Positions 15,986 through 24,253 of a stretch of DNA of 64,000 bases are shown here, one piece after another. The stretch covers positions 12,243-76,242 of the forward strand of contig CAZOLJ010000010.1 of the NCBI GenBank assembly GCA_964580575.1. Reading direction: 5' to 3'. The notes under the pieces are model-generated. The model had not been told where the DNA came from and did no database searches. It worked only from the letters and a program-made list of their open reading frames with translations. Each line of letters begins with the position of its first letter. Positions within the stretch are counted from its first letter, which is position 1. A program made the position numbers and the translations under genes. This DNA is from CAVPDE01 sp964580575 (lineage in GTDB: Bacteria; Desulfobacterota; DSM-4660; Desulfatiglandales; HGW-15).

Positions 15986-16567
15986 CTACTTGAATATGAG
16001 TTCCGCCCTTTCCCTCCCAAGTCGTTCCGAGTGGATCTCCATGGCTTTCACGATGAAGTCAATATCGGCTGCCGCGTTGGCTGTTTGAGGCCTCAGGATT
16101 TCGGCGAGCGCCTTTTCAGCCTTGTTCAACCGGTTGAGAAAGAGCAGATAGTTCGTGCGGCTCTTGTAGGCGGAGCGGATCAGGGCCGGCGCATTCTGGC
16201 CATGAGCGCGGAGAAGATCGGCGTAGTGTTCCACCAGGAGAAGAAACAGCTCCTTGAAAGGACCTTTGGCTTTTTCGGGAAGGTTCGAGTCTCTCAGAAT
16301 CGTTTGGAGGTTGGGGTTTCTGGCTTTCTCTACGAGAGAGAGGCTCGCTTCAAGGGCGTGCTCCCTGGTGATCAGGTAATTCTTGGCGAATCCTTTTCGC
16401 CCCTCCACGACTTTTCGGACTTGAAAAACGTGGTATATGAGGATGATGGGGATGAATATCATCCAAAAGGTCATTTTAGGGCTTTGGAGCACAGCGACGG
16501 CCAGTTCAGAGGCAAGTCGCTTTTCATAGTCCCATATGAAGTCTCTCTTTTCGCTCATTGATGCCAT
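15986..16567 (-). CDS. Uncharacterised single-helix membrane protein of the YeiH-type exporter locus
   Basis: The 193-residue protein has one clear membrane helix (about 31-47, MTFWMIFIPIILIYHVF) after a charged N-terminus. A long, charged, mainly helical part follows, rich in Lys, Glu, Arg and Leu, probably on the cytoplasmic side. No catalytic motif is recognised. It is the last of three genes on this strand, after the exporter and a second small membrane protein, with a 198-base gap upstream. A shared role with the exporter is inferred from order only. The nearby ATG codons at the N-terminus (MASM) leave the exact start open by three residues. Confidence 0.7.
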   Translation of the reverse strand: MASMSEKRDFIWDYEKRLASELAVAVLQSPKMTFWMIFIPIILIYHVFQVRKVVEGRKGFAKNYLITREHALEASLSLVEKARNPNLQTILRDSNLPEKAKGPFKELFLLLVEHYADLLRAHGQNAPALIRSAYKSRTNYLLFLNRLNKAEKALAEILRPQTANAAADIDFIVKAMEIHSERLGRERAELIFK

Positions 16568-16765
16568 GGTGTTTTGCTTCCTCCCTCATGCCGTTGCCTC
16601 GTTCCAGGTTTCATCGCGGTACGGGGATACCCTTTCAGACGCTACCAAAACGCCACCCTCTGAGAGCTATCCCTTCCCGAAAGAGAAACCAAGAAATCGG
16701 TGGAACCTGGAGGAAGGATGGATGTCCCCTTTGGTAGGGTATCCCGCGGAGATGGAGGGGGAGTT

Positions 16766-17059
16766 TCACGGTCCCTTGGGCGTGTATTCGCGGTTGTTTC
16801 TTAGAGTGACTGCGGCTTCGCCGAATTCGTCAATGTCCGTGTAGTAAAGCGCTGTGGCCTTTAGATTTCTATCCTCAATGAACTTGAACGCGGAACCAAA
16901 CCCGGGCAAACGATCTCCGAGAGGGGCAATCACGAACATGAAAAGAACGACCACCCCCACCCCGATGAGCAATTTCAGCCAGGCATAGGCACCGCCCGGC
17001 GGACCTGAAGGGTCGCCGGGCGGTTCTATTTTCGTCTGCCTGTCTATTAGTTGGCGCAC
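16766..17059 (-). CDS. Small single-helix membrane protein of the exporter locus
   Basis: The 97-residue protein has a polar, proline- and glycine-rich N-terminus (PPGDPSGPPGG), one strong membrane helix (about 27-45, KLLIGVGVVVLFMFVIAPL) and a soluble C-terminus with YYTDIDEFGEAA. No function is recognised. It lies 66 bases downstream of the YeiH-type gene, across a perfect 11-bp hairpin, and upstream of another small membrane protein. The clean membrane topology and consistent strand support a real gene rather than chance. Confidence 0.62.
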   Translation of the reverse strand: MRQLIDRQTKIEPPGDPSGPPGGAYAWLKLLIGVGVVVLFMFVIAPLGDRLPGFGSAFKFIEDRNLKATALYYTDIDEFGEAAVTLRNNREYTPKGP

Positions 17060-17073
17060 GCGTGGCTCCTGCC

Positions 17074-17107
17074 CCTATCCCTCTCCCCGATAGGGAAGAG
17101 GGATAGG
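17074..17107. repeat. Perfect 11-bp inverted repeat downstream of the YeiH-type gene
   Basis: CCTATCCCTCT (17074-17084) and AGAGGGATAGG (17097-17107) are exact complements. In the minus-strand direction of the exporter gene it follows the stop codon by about 18 bases with no T-run after it, so an mRNA-stabilising or attenuating hairpin is more likely than a full terminator. Confidence 0.55.
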
Positions 17108-17125
17108 AAGAGGGAAAATTTTACA

Positions 17126-18886
17126 TCAGATGCCCGCTGTAATGCCGGGGAACACGACATAGAACATAAGCCATGCCATTAACAGGGTGAGGCTAAGGTC
17201 CATGCTCTGGCCGACGACATAGAGCGTGACCGGTTTTCCTCCCTTGAAGTAAGGTCTGAACTCACGGAAATTGGTCTCCAGGCCGATGGAGGTGAAGGCC
17301 AGGGCAAAGAACCATTCCCGTGCGAGCCTTGTGAACCCGCGCAAAATACCCTGATCCATCATGACCGTACTCACGTCTTTGCCCATCGTGGCATCGATTA
17401 CCGAGAAAATAATGGACGCCACCATGAACCCGAGCACGAACTTGGGGAAGCGGTGCCAAATTTCCCACCAGCTCACCTCTTGACCCGGAGCGCATTCGAT
17501 CTTGGCACACCAGTAATAGGCCACACCGAAGGCCGTGAGTCCGATCAGGACGTTCTGGATCATCTTGATCGTAGCCGCCACGTAGAGGGCCTTTTCGCCG
17601 TAAAAGGCGCCGGCCGCAGCCACAGCGCCCGTGGAGTCGATGGTCCCTCCCATCCAGGCACCGGCCAGGATCTCAGGCATGCCCACAAGCCTAGCAAAGG
17701 CGGGTTGGGCCACCATGCAGACGGCCGTGAAGACCATAGAGAGACCGATGGCCAGGGTGAGCTCCTCCTTCTTGGCCCGGCAGGCCGCTGCGGTCGCGAT
17801 GGCTGCCGAAACGCCGCAGACCGACATGTCCGCCGATATCGTGATGTTCAGGGTCTTGGAAGGCATCTTGATGATGTTCTGGCCGATCCAGTACGTGGAG
17901 ATGAGCAGGATGGGGGTCACCACCCAGGACACGAAGATGCCGGGCGTGCCGATAGCGATGATCTTGTTCACGAGGATTTCGGCGCCGAGCAAAACAAGAC
18001 CTGTTTTGATGTAAAACTCCGTCTGCACGGCTGGCCGGACCCATTTTGGGGTGCCCACGGTATTGCTCACCAACATGCCAAAGATGATAGCCCATAGAGG
18101 GAATCCGAACCCCCAATGCGCCATCGTGGCCTGCTGCTCAGCCATATACGCAAAGACGGCAAAGAGAAAAACAAAGAAGAACCCCACAAAAAAGCGGATG
18201 AAGGAATCCCCCATGATCCTTTTGCCGATGCCGAAAAAGACCCCCAGGAGAATGGCCAGGCCTATGAGGTAAGGAATCTTGTTATAGGGCTTGTTGCCGA
18301 CCTTGGCGCTTGCCTTGGATGCGGCTTCCTTAGCCTTTATCCATGCGGCGATCTCGGCTTCCGCTTTCTTGTTGAGATCGCTGTTCTTGAAGGCTGCAGC
18401 CCCTGCCACCTTTTCAGCCTCTTTGGCCTTTGCAAGAGCCGACTCCTGCGCGGCCTTTGCCTTTTTGTTTGCTTCCTCGTGGGGGGCGTTCATCGCATCG
18501 GCGGCCGCCTTGCTCCGGTAAAGCGCATCCACGGGATTGCTTACCCATCGGCTGGGAGCAGCCAGATATTCCTGGAGGGTTTTGCCGAAACTTTGATCCC
18601 TCGCACGGATCCTTTTCTTTGAGTCCGAGGCTTGGTGCCATGCGATGGTATGGAAGGGAGCCTTAGCTGCTTCCTCTTTCATGATGGAGTTGTATTTGTC
18701 GAGATTCTCCTGCATTTTTTCGGGAGGCCTAGGAAGGAAAATGAGAATCCCAACGATCAGGATCAAGAACCCCATCCAGATAGCCATCCAGTCTTCTTTT
18801 TTCCATAGGTCGGAAATGGTGGTCTTTGTCCTTTCCAGGACCACATATTCCTCGCTTTGAGGTGCCGCACTCTTTTGTTCAGCCAT
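17126..18886 (-). CDS. YeiH/UPF0324-type putative sulfate exporter family permease with a long cytoplasmic or periplasmic insert
   Basis: The 586-residue protein has about a dozen membrane helices. It carries the family's conserved stretches GFPLWAIIFGMLVSNT, TGLVLLGAEI, ADMSVCGVSAAIATAAA and GTIDSTGAVAAAGAFYG. The family is annotated as putative sulfate exporter without firm proof of substrate. It is unusual in length: ordinary members have about 340-350 residues. The extra part is a first helix (36-52) followed by about 150 soluble residues (53-203), of which 125-197 are an Ala/Lys/Glu-rich probable coiled coil. The ATG at 18886 follows AAGGAGG and is preferred to a start 15 codons upstream. 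Two small membrane protein genes follow. Confidence 0.85.
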   Translation of the reverse strand: MAEQKSAAPQSEEYVVLERTKTTISDLWKKEDWMAIWMGFLILIVGILIFLPRPPEKMQENLDKYNSIMKEEAAKAPFHTIAWHQASDSKKRIRARDQSFGKTLQEYLAAPSRWVSNPVDALYRSKAAADAMNAPHEEANKKAKAAQESALAKAKEAEKVAGAAAFKNSDLNKKAEAEIAAWIKAKEAASKASAKVGNKPYNKIPYLIGLAILLGVFFGIGKRIMGDSFIRFFVGFFFVFLFAVFAYMAEQQATMAHWGFGFPLWAIIFGMLVSNTVGTPKWVRPAVQTEFYIKTGLVLLGAEILVNKIIAIGTPGIFVSWVVTPILLISTYWIGQNIIKMPSKTLNITISADMSVCGVSAAIATAAACRAKKEELTLAIGLSMVFTAVCMVAQPAFARLVGMPEILAGAWMGGTIDSTGAVAAAGAFYGEKALYVAATIKMIQNVLIGLTAFGVAYYWCAKIECAPGQEVSWWEIWHRFPKFVLGFMVASIIFSVIDATMGKDVSTVMMDQGILRGFTRLAREWFFALAFTSIGLETNFREFRPYFKGGKPVTLYVVGQSMDLSLTLLMAWLMFYVVFPGITAGI

Positions 18887-18939
18887 ATCGCATCCTCCTT
18901 TTCCCTCTGCGAGACGGACTTCGAAAAGCAAACGTTAGC

Positions 18940-18996
18940 TCAAACACACCTGTCACTTCGGCTCAGGCGCCAGCCTATCCAGACTTCAGCCTTCAT
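18940..18996 (-). CDS. Possible 18-residue leader peptide upstream of the YeiH-type exporter
   Basis: MKAEVWIGWRLSRSDRCV is preceded by a very good ribosome-binding site (AAGGGAGGTGACTTT then ATG) and ends with TGA 54 bases before the exporter start. Short frames with strong initiation signals upstream of a transporter can be regulatory leaders. There is no homology evidence, so it may be chance. Confidence 0.3.
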   Translation of the reverse strand: MKAEVWIGWRLSRSDRCV

Positions 18997-19206
18997 AAAG
19001 TCACCTCCCTTCCAGATAATTTTGTAACCACAGAAGAACAGAAAAGCTTTTTACTATAAGCCGGTGAGCCCGCTGGGGCTCAGTGTGTGAACAAAAGCAA
19101 CCACTGAAAGGTGACGAAAAGCAGCTTGGGTCCAAATCTACGCCTATTTCGATTCGTAACAAGCAAAAATACACAAATCCGGCTTTTTGTCAAGAATGAA
19201 AACCTC

Positions 19207-19235
19207 TTGGATTTAGAGGGAAATAGGCTTATTAT
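19207..19235 (+). promoter_or_regulatory. Candidate promoter of the radical SAM gene
   Basis: TTGGAT (19207-19212, 4 of 6) and TATTAT (19230-19235, 5 of 6) are 17 bases apart. Transcription from here would start near 19242, leaving AGGAAGG as ribosome-binding site, which supports the ATG at 19262 over an upstream TTG. Confidence 0.45.
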
Positions 19236-19261
19236 TGTCCACAGGAAGGTTCCTTTTTGTT

Positions 19262-20275
19262 ATGATGTTTGTCGATCGAATCCTCTCATGGTTTGCTCCA
19301 TCCTTTGACTGGATGCAGGTGGAAGTCACCTCGGCGTGCAATGCAGCCTGCATCTATTGCCCCCGCACGGTCTACAGGAAAATATGGGAAGATCGGCACC
19401 TCCCCCTGGAAACGTTCAAGAAACTGAAACCGGCGTTTGCCGATACTCGCCATATCCATCTTCAGGGCTGGGGAGAACCTTTTCTTCACCCCGATTTTTT
19501 CGAGATGGTAGCCATCGCTAAGGCTCAGGCGTTTCAAGTGGGCACCACCACGAATGCCATGCTGCTCAATGAAGAAACGGTGAGGAAAGTGATCAAAAGC
19601 GGTTTAGATATCCTCGCTTTTTCTCTTGCAGGCACCACAGAGCGGAATGACGCCATTCGCAAAGGGACGAGCCTGAAAAAGGTTTTGAAAGCCATAGAGA
19701 CTCTAAGCCGGGAAAAGGAGAAGCGAGGAACGTCAGGACCGGAGATTCACGTGGCGTATATGCTCTTCCGTTCAGGCATGGCTGAACTGGAGACGTTGCC
19801 TGCTTTGCTGGAGGGCCTTGGTGTCAGTCAGGTAGTAGTCAGCACGCTGGACTTTGTGCCCACCGAGGAACTCCGGAAGGAGGCTGTGATCCCGGCCAGG
19901 CAAGAAGAGTATGAAGAAGTCCGATCCGTCCTTGAGCGTTTGGTCCAGGCGGGCCGTGAAAAAGGTTTAGCTGTCCATTACCACCTCGTTTCCACGGAAA
20001 AACGGCGGGAAATCTGCACAGAGAATATCCAGAGGGCTTTGTGCGTTTCCTCTGACGGGGCAGTCACTCCATGTGTTTACACGAGCCTCGGGGTCTCAGG
20101 CACCTATTACAATTTGCAAGGCAAGAAAGTGAGCTGTGAGAGGATGGTCTTCGGAAACATCAGGGAGAAGAAGATAAAGGATATCTGGAAGGAGGAATCC
20201 TACAGCGCTTTTCGTCGCTCCTTCCACGAGGGAGAACTCGCTTCCACCTGTCAGAAGTGCCCAAAGATCTGGTGA
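19262..20275 (+). CDS. Radical SAM protein with C-terminal SPASM-like cysteine cluster
   Basis: The 337-residue protein has the radical SAM cluster motif CNAACIYC near residue 25 (CxxxCxxC), which binds the [4Fe-4S] cluster that cleaves S-adenosylmethionine. GWGEPFLHPDF and TTNAMLL match the typical second and third strands. Additional cysteines near the C-terminus (ALCVSSDGAVTPCVY, then CQKCPK) look like a SPASM-type auxiliary cluster site, as in enzymes that modify peptides. No short precursor peptide gene is evident beside it. The start is placed at 19262 by promoter and ribosome-binding site; a second ATG follows directly. The downstream space holds a repeat element. Substrate unknown. 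Confidence 0.85.
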   Translation: MMFVDRILSWFAPSFDWMQVEVTSACNAACIYCPRTVYRKIWEDRHLPLETFKKLKPAFADTRHIHLQGWGEPFLHPDFFEMVAIAKAQAFQVGTTTNAMLLNEETVRKVIKSGLDILAFSLAGTTERNDAIRKGTSLKKVLKAIETLSREKEKRGTSGPEIHVAYMLFRSGMAELETLPALLEGLGVSQVVVSTLDFVPTEELRKEAVIPARQEEYEEVRSVLERLVQAGREKGLAVHYHLVSTEKRREICTENIQRALCVSSDGAVTPCVYTSLGVSGTYYNLQGKKVSCERMVFGNIREKKIKDIWKEESYSAFRRSFHEGELASTCQKCPKIW

Positions 20276-20371
20276 GGGCTGATGTTCTGAAACAAAACTC
20301 CAACTCGATTCATGAAAATGTTCCCCTCTCCAACCATGAGGCTGCGTTGCAATCTTGGAGGTCTCTGTTTC

Positions 20372-20451
20372 TGTCATTTCGACCGAAGGGAGAAATCTTG
20401 AATTCAGGGCACTTAGAGAATCAAGATTTCTCGACTGCCGCCTCGAAATGA
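20372..20451. repeat. AT-rich palindromic repeat element, copy 1
   Basis: Outer arms GTCATTTCGA and TCGAAATGAC and inner arms GAGAAATCTTGA and TCAAGATTTCTC are all exact complements, forming a long hairpin. A related copy lies at 29638-29737. Elements of this form are dispersed in many bacterial genomes; mobility is not shown here. Confidence 0.7.
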
Positions 20452-20498
20452 CATTGCGACACAGCCTCGCATTTGTTGGGAAAAAGGGGAGTGTCTCG

Positions 20499-20705
20499 TC
20501 ACGCGGGGGTTTTCTTGCCTGCCGACGTATCCTCTCCTGGCCAGTCACCTAAGGTGCTAAGTCCCTTTCTGCGGTCCTTTCCTGATCTTCGTTCTTTCCC
20601 GCTTCGCCGTTCCACACCACCATTCATGAAGTAGCCCACATGGTAGGCCTTTCGTTGATCGCTACCCGAGCGCCTGTCTATGGATGACCGAGTTTTATGA
20701 GCCAT
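20499..20705 (-). CDS. Small basic protein with repeated RRSGxDRR motifs
   Basis: The 68-residue protein contains DRRSGSDQRK and then ERRSGKERRSGKDRRK, a repeated Arg-Arg-Ser-Gly pattern. It also has a central YHVGYFMNGGVE stretch. Arg-rich RRxGxDRR motifs occur in short, functionally undefined bacterial proteins and at the edges of some PilZ or signalling proteins. There is no signal peptide or membrane helix. High positive charge would suit nucleic-acid or ribosome binding, which is only a guess. The regular repeat and good length argue for a real gene; it stands alone between a repeat element and an AbrB-type gene. Confidence 0.55.
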   Translation of the reverse strand: MAHKTRSSIDRRSGSDQRKAYHVGYFMNGGVERRSGKERRSGKDRRKGLSTLGDWPGEDTSAGKKTPA

Positions 20706-20786
20706 GGCGACTCCGCAGCCATCACATCCATCCTGTGGCTATAGCAGCCTGTGAAAGTCCAAAGGACCAAAGGGAATTGATTCTCA

Positions 20787-21023
20787 TCAATCTTTTCTGC
20801 CTTCGTCCAGGTGTTGTTGAATCTCCTCAGCCGACAGCCCAAAGCTCTTCGCAGTCACTCCGGCCAGTTTGTCCGTGAATGAGGGCACTGGCTGCAACAC
20901 GATGTTGTTGTCTGACTTGGTGATCAGCATGCGCGTTCCGGTTCTAATTCCCATCTCCTTGCGAAGGCTTGATGGCAAAAGAACATAGCCTCTTCTTGAA
21001 ACCGTCACCGAAGCTGATTTCAT
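20787..21023 (-). CDS. AbrB/MazE/SpoVT-type swapped-hairpin DNA-binding protein
   Basis: The 78-residue protein begins with the typical AbrB fold: SVTVSRRGYVLLPSSLRKEMGIRTGTRMLI, here shown by its elements VTVSRRGYVLLP, LRKEMGI and GTRMLI. The family includes transition-state regulators and antitoxins. The tail (FGLSAEEIQQHLDEGRKD) is acidic and could be a toxin-binding segment. No PIN or MazF-type toxin gene adjoins it, so it is either a stand-alone regulator or an orphan antitoxin. It lies between the RRSG-motif gene and the 3-hydroxyacyl-CoA dehydrogenase on the same strand. Confidence 0.8.
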   Translation of the reverse strand: MKSASVTVSRRGYVLLPSSLRKEMGIRTGTRMLITKSDNNIVLQPVPSFTDKLAGVTAKSFGLSAEEIQQHLDEGRKD

Positions 21024-21127
21024 TCTGCTGATTTCCTTTTCACAGGTCGTTTCAAGTTTAGCAGCATTCTGAAAAACGTCAACCAGATTGAATTTCCGTA
21101 GCCAGATTCCTCTGGTAGCCTGGAAAC

Positions 21128-22203
21128 CTATTTCTTTTCTCTCCCTGCGCCTGACAAAAAATCCTGCATCGTGTACGCAGGGTTCGGGTATGAATAGAAA
21201 CCTCGATTCGTTTTAAAGCCCAAGTGTCCCCTGTCCACGTACTGCTTCAGGAAGTCGGTGTTGGCCTTAGCCTGGGGATCGCCTGTCTTCTTGGCCCAGT
21301 AATCGGTGATAGTCCATACCGTGGAAAGGCCTATCTGGTCCATGATCCCGAAGGGTCCCATGGGCGTGTGCATGACTCCCATCCAGGCCCGGTCGATATC
21401 TTCGATGCTGGCGACGTCGCGGGATGCCAACGTGAGCGCTGAAGTAAAGAGGCTCGAGAGCATGGTGTTGAAGACGTAACCATTGCTCTCCCTGTGAAGC
21501 TCAATGACGATCTGACCGATGCTCACAGCAAAGTCATGAACAAGCTGGGTCACTTCAGGAGCGGTGCCCGGATGGGGCATGACATCCACGACATTGGTGG
21601 ACCTTGTATCGTGGAAGTGGAGGGCGACTAGTTTTTCAGGCCTTCCTGTCGCCGCGGCAAACATGGAGGGGACCAGCATAGAGGTGTTTGTGGTGAAGAT
21701 GGTCCTCTCAGGGCAGAGTTGGTTGAACTGGGCAAAGACCCTGACCTTCAGCTTGGGATCTTCCGGCACCGACTCACTAACAAGGTCTGTGTTCTGGGCT
21801 GCCTTCACAGGATCTGGCGTAGCAGAGATCCTTGCGAAAGCCTGCCGGAGGTTCTCTTCGGTGAGGACTCCGCTTGAAACGAACCAGGAGCCAAGCTTGG
21901 CAACTCGTTTCAAAGCCTTGTCCAGGATCTCTTGGGTGAGATCATAATAAACCACCTCATATCCGTACATGGCGCACTGTAGGCCGATTTGCTGGCCCAT
22001 GGTCCCNNNNNNNNNNNNNNNNNNNNNNNNNNNNNNNNNNNNNNNNNNNNNNNNNNNNNNNNNNNNNNNNNNNNNNNNNNNNNNNNNNNNNNNNNNNNNN
22101 NNNNNNCCACCTCATATCCGTACATGGCGCACTGTAGGCCGATTTGCTGGCCCATGGTCCCGGCACCCAGAATAAGCACCCGCTTGATGTCCTCAATTTT
22201 CAT
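21128..22203 (-). CDS. 3-hydroxyacyl-CoA dehydrogenase, split only by an assembly gap
   Basis: The enzyme oxidises 3-hydroxyacyl-CoA (often 3-hydroxybutyryl-CoA) with NAD. The N-terminus shows the NAD motif VLILGAGTMGQQIG, then LVSESVPEDPKLK, NTSMLVPSMFA and LHFHDTRSTNVVDVMP. The C-terminal helical domain has GYVFNTMLSSLF and GPFGIMDQIGL. The coding sequence is interrupted by 100 N, but 55 bases before and after the gap are identical. Removing the gap and one copy leaves 921 bases, a clean 306-residue frame of normal family length. AAAGGA precedes the ATG. It is the last gene of the acyl-CoA cluster on this strand. Confidence 0.88.
22007..22106. other. Scaffold gap (100 N) with duplicated flanks
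   Basis: Exactly 100 N. Bases 21952-22006 and 22107-22161 are identical over 55 positions, so the two contigs overlap and the gap is not real sequence. Confidence 0.95.
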
Positions 22204-22235
22204 GAATGTATCCTTTCACGCGATCTTTGCCCTTC

Positions 22236-22272
22236 ACCGTGGACCGTGAACCTTGCACCGTGCACCTCGCCA
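22236..22272. repeat. Short run of heptad units, single arm
   Basis: Tandem 7-base units CCGTGGA, CCGTGAA, CCTTGCA, CCGTGCA and CCTCGCC lie between two acyl-CoA genes and touch the last codons of the SDR gene. No complementary arm was found close by. Confidence 0.5.
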
Positions 22273-22273
22273 T

Positions 22274-23038
22274 CTATGCCAAGACACCTCCATCAACGAC
22301 GAGAATCGCGCCCGTCGTGTAGGGAGCGGCATCGGAAACCAGATAGAGCACCGCGCCTGCCATTTCACGGGGCTGAGCGTGCCTGCCCATAGGGATCATC
22401 TTGACGATGTAGTCATAGATCATTTCATTTTCAAAGAGCGCTTTGGCGAATTTTGTTTGTACAAGGCCCGGGAGCAGGGCATTCACCCTGATATTCTTCG
22501 TTGCAAGCTCCTTGGCAAAGGCTTTTGTCATGGAGATAATGCCTGCTTTAGTGATGGAATAGATGCCCTGGAACGGCGCGGGCTTGATGCCGTTGATGGA
22601 GGAGGTGTTCACGATGGACCCTCCGCCTGATTCCATCATGAGCCTGGCTGCGTGCTGGATCATGAAGAAGGGTCCCTTGAGATTCACGTCAAACGTCTTG
22701 TTCCAAACCCCTTCATCGGCATCCAGCATCTCGCCAAAAAAAGGGTTGGCGCCGGCGTTGTTGATGAGGATGTGGAGCTTTCCATACTGTTCCTTGATTT
22801 GCTTGAAAAGCCCGTCTATTTGGTTCAAGTCCCCTACGTGGCACGGGAACACCTCGGCCTTGCCCCCACGGGATGCGATTTTCTCTGCAACTTTCTGAAG
22901 ACCCTCTGCCTTGCGGCTCGCAAGGAGGCAATGGGCCCCGTAATCCGACAATGTGATGGCAATGGCCTCACCTATGCCTCTGCTCGCACCGGTCACCAGC
23001 GCAATCCTACCCTTCAAACTGAAATCAACTTTTTCCAT
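22274..23038 (-). CDS. Short-chain dehydrogenase/reductase (SDR), 3-oxoacyl/3-hydroxyacyl type
   Basis: The 254-residue protein shows the classical SDR set: NAD(P) motif TGASRGIG (16-23), NNAGAN, catalytic Ser in NTSSING and the YSITK active-site Tyr/Lys. It ends with ILVVDGGVLA, as in FabG-like enzymes. It would interconvert a hydroxy- and an oxo-acyl group. The ATG at 23038 follows AGGAG; an upstream extension is not supported. It lies between the 3-hydroxyacyl-CoA dehydrogenase and the APH-like kinase gene on the same strand, which recalls the SDR of 4-hydroxyacid pathways. The exact substrate is unknown. Confidence 0.88.
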   Translation of the reverse strand: MEKVDFSLKGRIALVTGASRGIGEAIAITLSDYGAHCLLASRKAEGLQKVAEKIASRGGKAEVFPCHVGDLNQIDGLFKQIKEQYGKLHILINNAGANPFFGEMLDADEGVWNKTFDVNLKGPFFMIQHAARLMMESGGGSIVNTSSINGIKPAPFQGIYSITKAGIISMTKAFAKELATKNIRVNALLPGLVQTKFAKALFENEMIYDYIVKMIPMGRHAQPREMAGAVLYLVSDAAPYTTGAILVVDGGVLA

Positions 23039-23078
23039 GATGCTCTCCTTTTGGCAATTTCCTTGGGAGGTGACCCTT

Positions 23079-23119
23079 TCCACCCCCACCTTGATCCTCC
23101 CCCGTCAAGGGGGAGGAAA
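23079..23119. repeat. Single module B of the C-rich palindromic element
   Basis: CCACCCCCACCTTGATCCTC then CCCCGTCAAGGGGGAGG matches module B of the elements at 10990-11032 and 34274-34315. It lies between the SDR and APH-like genes. Confidence 0.6.
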
Positions 23120-23171
23120 CACGCTGAACCGAGTATGATGCCACGCAAGGAATCGCGTGGTTTTATACTCT

Positions 23172-24239
23172 CTACAGGTCGCTGTGCTCCACGGTCCTTA
23201 TCGCCTGTTCCTCAAGGATGTGCACGGCCATGATGAGCAACTTGAAGCGCTCGTCCTTGGTCTGCCCTTGGTAAAAGCGGTAGTAAATTTGCTGGGCGAT
23301 CACCGCGAGGCGGAAGAGCCCGAAGCAAAAATAGAAATCAAAATTGCTGATGCGAATGCCTGCCTTTTCAGCATACCGTTTGACGAGGTCTTCTCGATTG
23401 AGCGCCCCGGGTAGGTTTGTGGGAAGCATTGCGGACGCCTGAAAACTGGGCGGGTCATCGCTCTGAACCCAGTATCCCAGGGAGCAGCCAAGGTCCATGA
23501 GGGGATCGCCCAGTGTGGCCATTTCCCAGTCAAGCACGCCCACGATCTTCAGAGGGTTATCCGGGTCGAGCACTACGTTGTCGAACTTGAAGTCATTGTG
23601 GATGATGGCAGGTTTGGAGAAATCAGGGGGCATCTTGTCATGGAGCCACTGCATCACCCTTTCAAATGCCGGCGCGTCCGGGGTGCGCGCGGCCCTGTAA
23701 CGCTCAGACCATCCTTCCACTTGCCTTTTCACGTAACCTTCAGGCTTGCCGAACCCTTCCAGGCCGATCGCCTTGTAGTCAATGGAGTGGAGTTTGTGGT
23801 GCACATCCAGCAGGTTCTCGCACAACGAACGCAACTGGTCGGGGGAGAAATCGAGCCCCTTGGGAAGGGTCTTCCTGAGGATGATGCCCTTGATGCGTTC
23901 CATCACGTAGAAGGGACACCCCATGATGGAGGCATCTTCCGTGTAGGCCAAGGGCCTTGGGCAGTAGGGGAACACCGGATTCAGGGCCTTGAGGATACGG
24001 TATTCTCTCCCCATGTCGTGGGCTGTCTTGGCCTTCCTGCCAAAGGGCGGCCGCCTCAGCACAAGCTCCCTCTCGCCTACTCGGAGCAGATAGGTGAGGT
24101 TCGAATAGCCGCTTGGAAACTGCTCGACCAGGATTCCGCCCGCCAGCCCCGGAATGTTGTCTTTAAGAAACGCCTCTATGACCTTTAGGTCCAGCTCTTC
24201 CCCCTGCCTGACGTTCGTGGGCTTGTCGGTCAATTCCAT
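23172..24239 (-). CDS. APH-family kinase-like protein (ACAD10/11 kinase-domain or LvaA type)
   Basis: The 355-residue protein has the aminoglycoside phosphotransferase/protein-kinase-like fold. It shows a Gly-rich SGYSNLTYLLR, the VLRRPPFG lysine-strand region, the catalytic loop IIHNDFKFDNVV and the metal-binding VLDWEMATLGDPLMDLG. This form is characteristic of the kinase part of ACAD10/ACAD11 and of the bacterial LvaA, which phosphorylates 4-hydroxyacyl-CoA. The following fact fits: an ACAD10/11-like dehydrogenase gene ends 14 bases before its start. AAGGAG precedes the ATG. It is not expected to be an antibiotic resistance enzyme. Substrate specificity is inferred only. Confidence 0.85.
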   Translation of the reverse strand: MELTDKPTNVRQGEELDLKVIEAFLKDNIPGLAGGILVEQFPSGYSNLTYLLRVGERELVLRRPPFGRKAKTAHDMGREYRILKALNPVFPYCPRPLAYTEDASIMGCPFYVMERIKGIILRKTLPKGLDFSPDQLRSLCENLLDVHHKLHSIDYKAIGLEGFGKPEGYVKRQVEGWSERYRAARTPDAPAFERVMQWLHDKMPPDFSKPAIIHNDFKFDNVVLDPDNPLKIVGVLDWEMATLGDPLMDLGCSLGYWVQSDDPPSFQASAMLPTNLPGALNREDLVKRYAEKAGIRISNFDFYFCFGLFRLAVIAQQIYYRFYQGQTKDERFKLLIMAVHILEEQAIRTVEHSDL

Positions 24240-24253
24240 TCCGTTTGCTCCTT

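Noticed and set aside
23172..24239. Aminoglycoside resistance gene
   Set aside because: The kinase motifs are shared, but the sequence form and neighbouring acyl-CoA dehydrogenase fit the ACAD10/11-type kinase.
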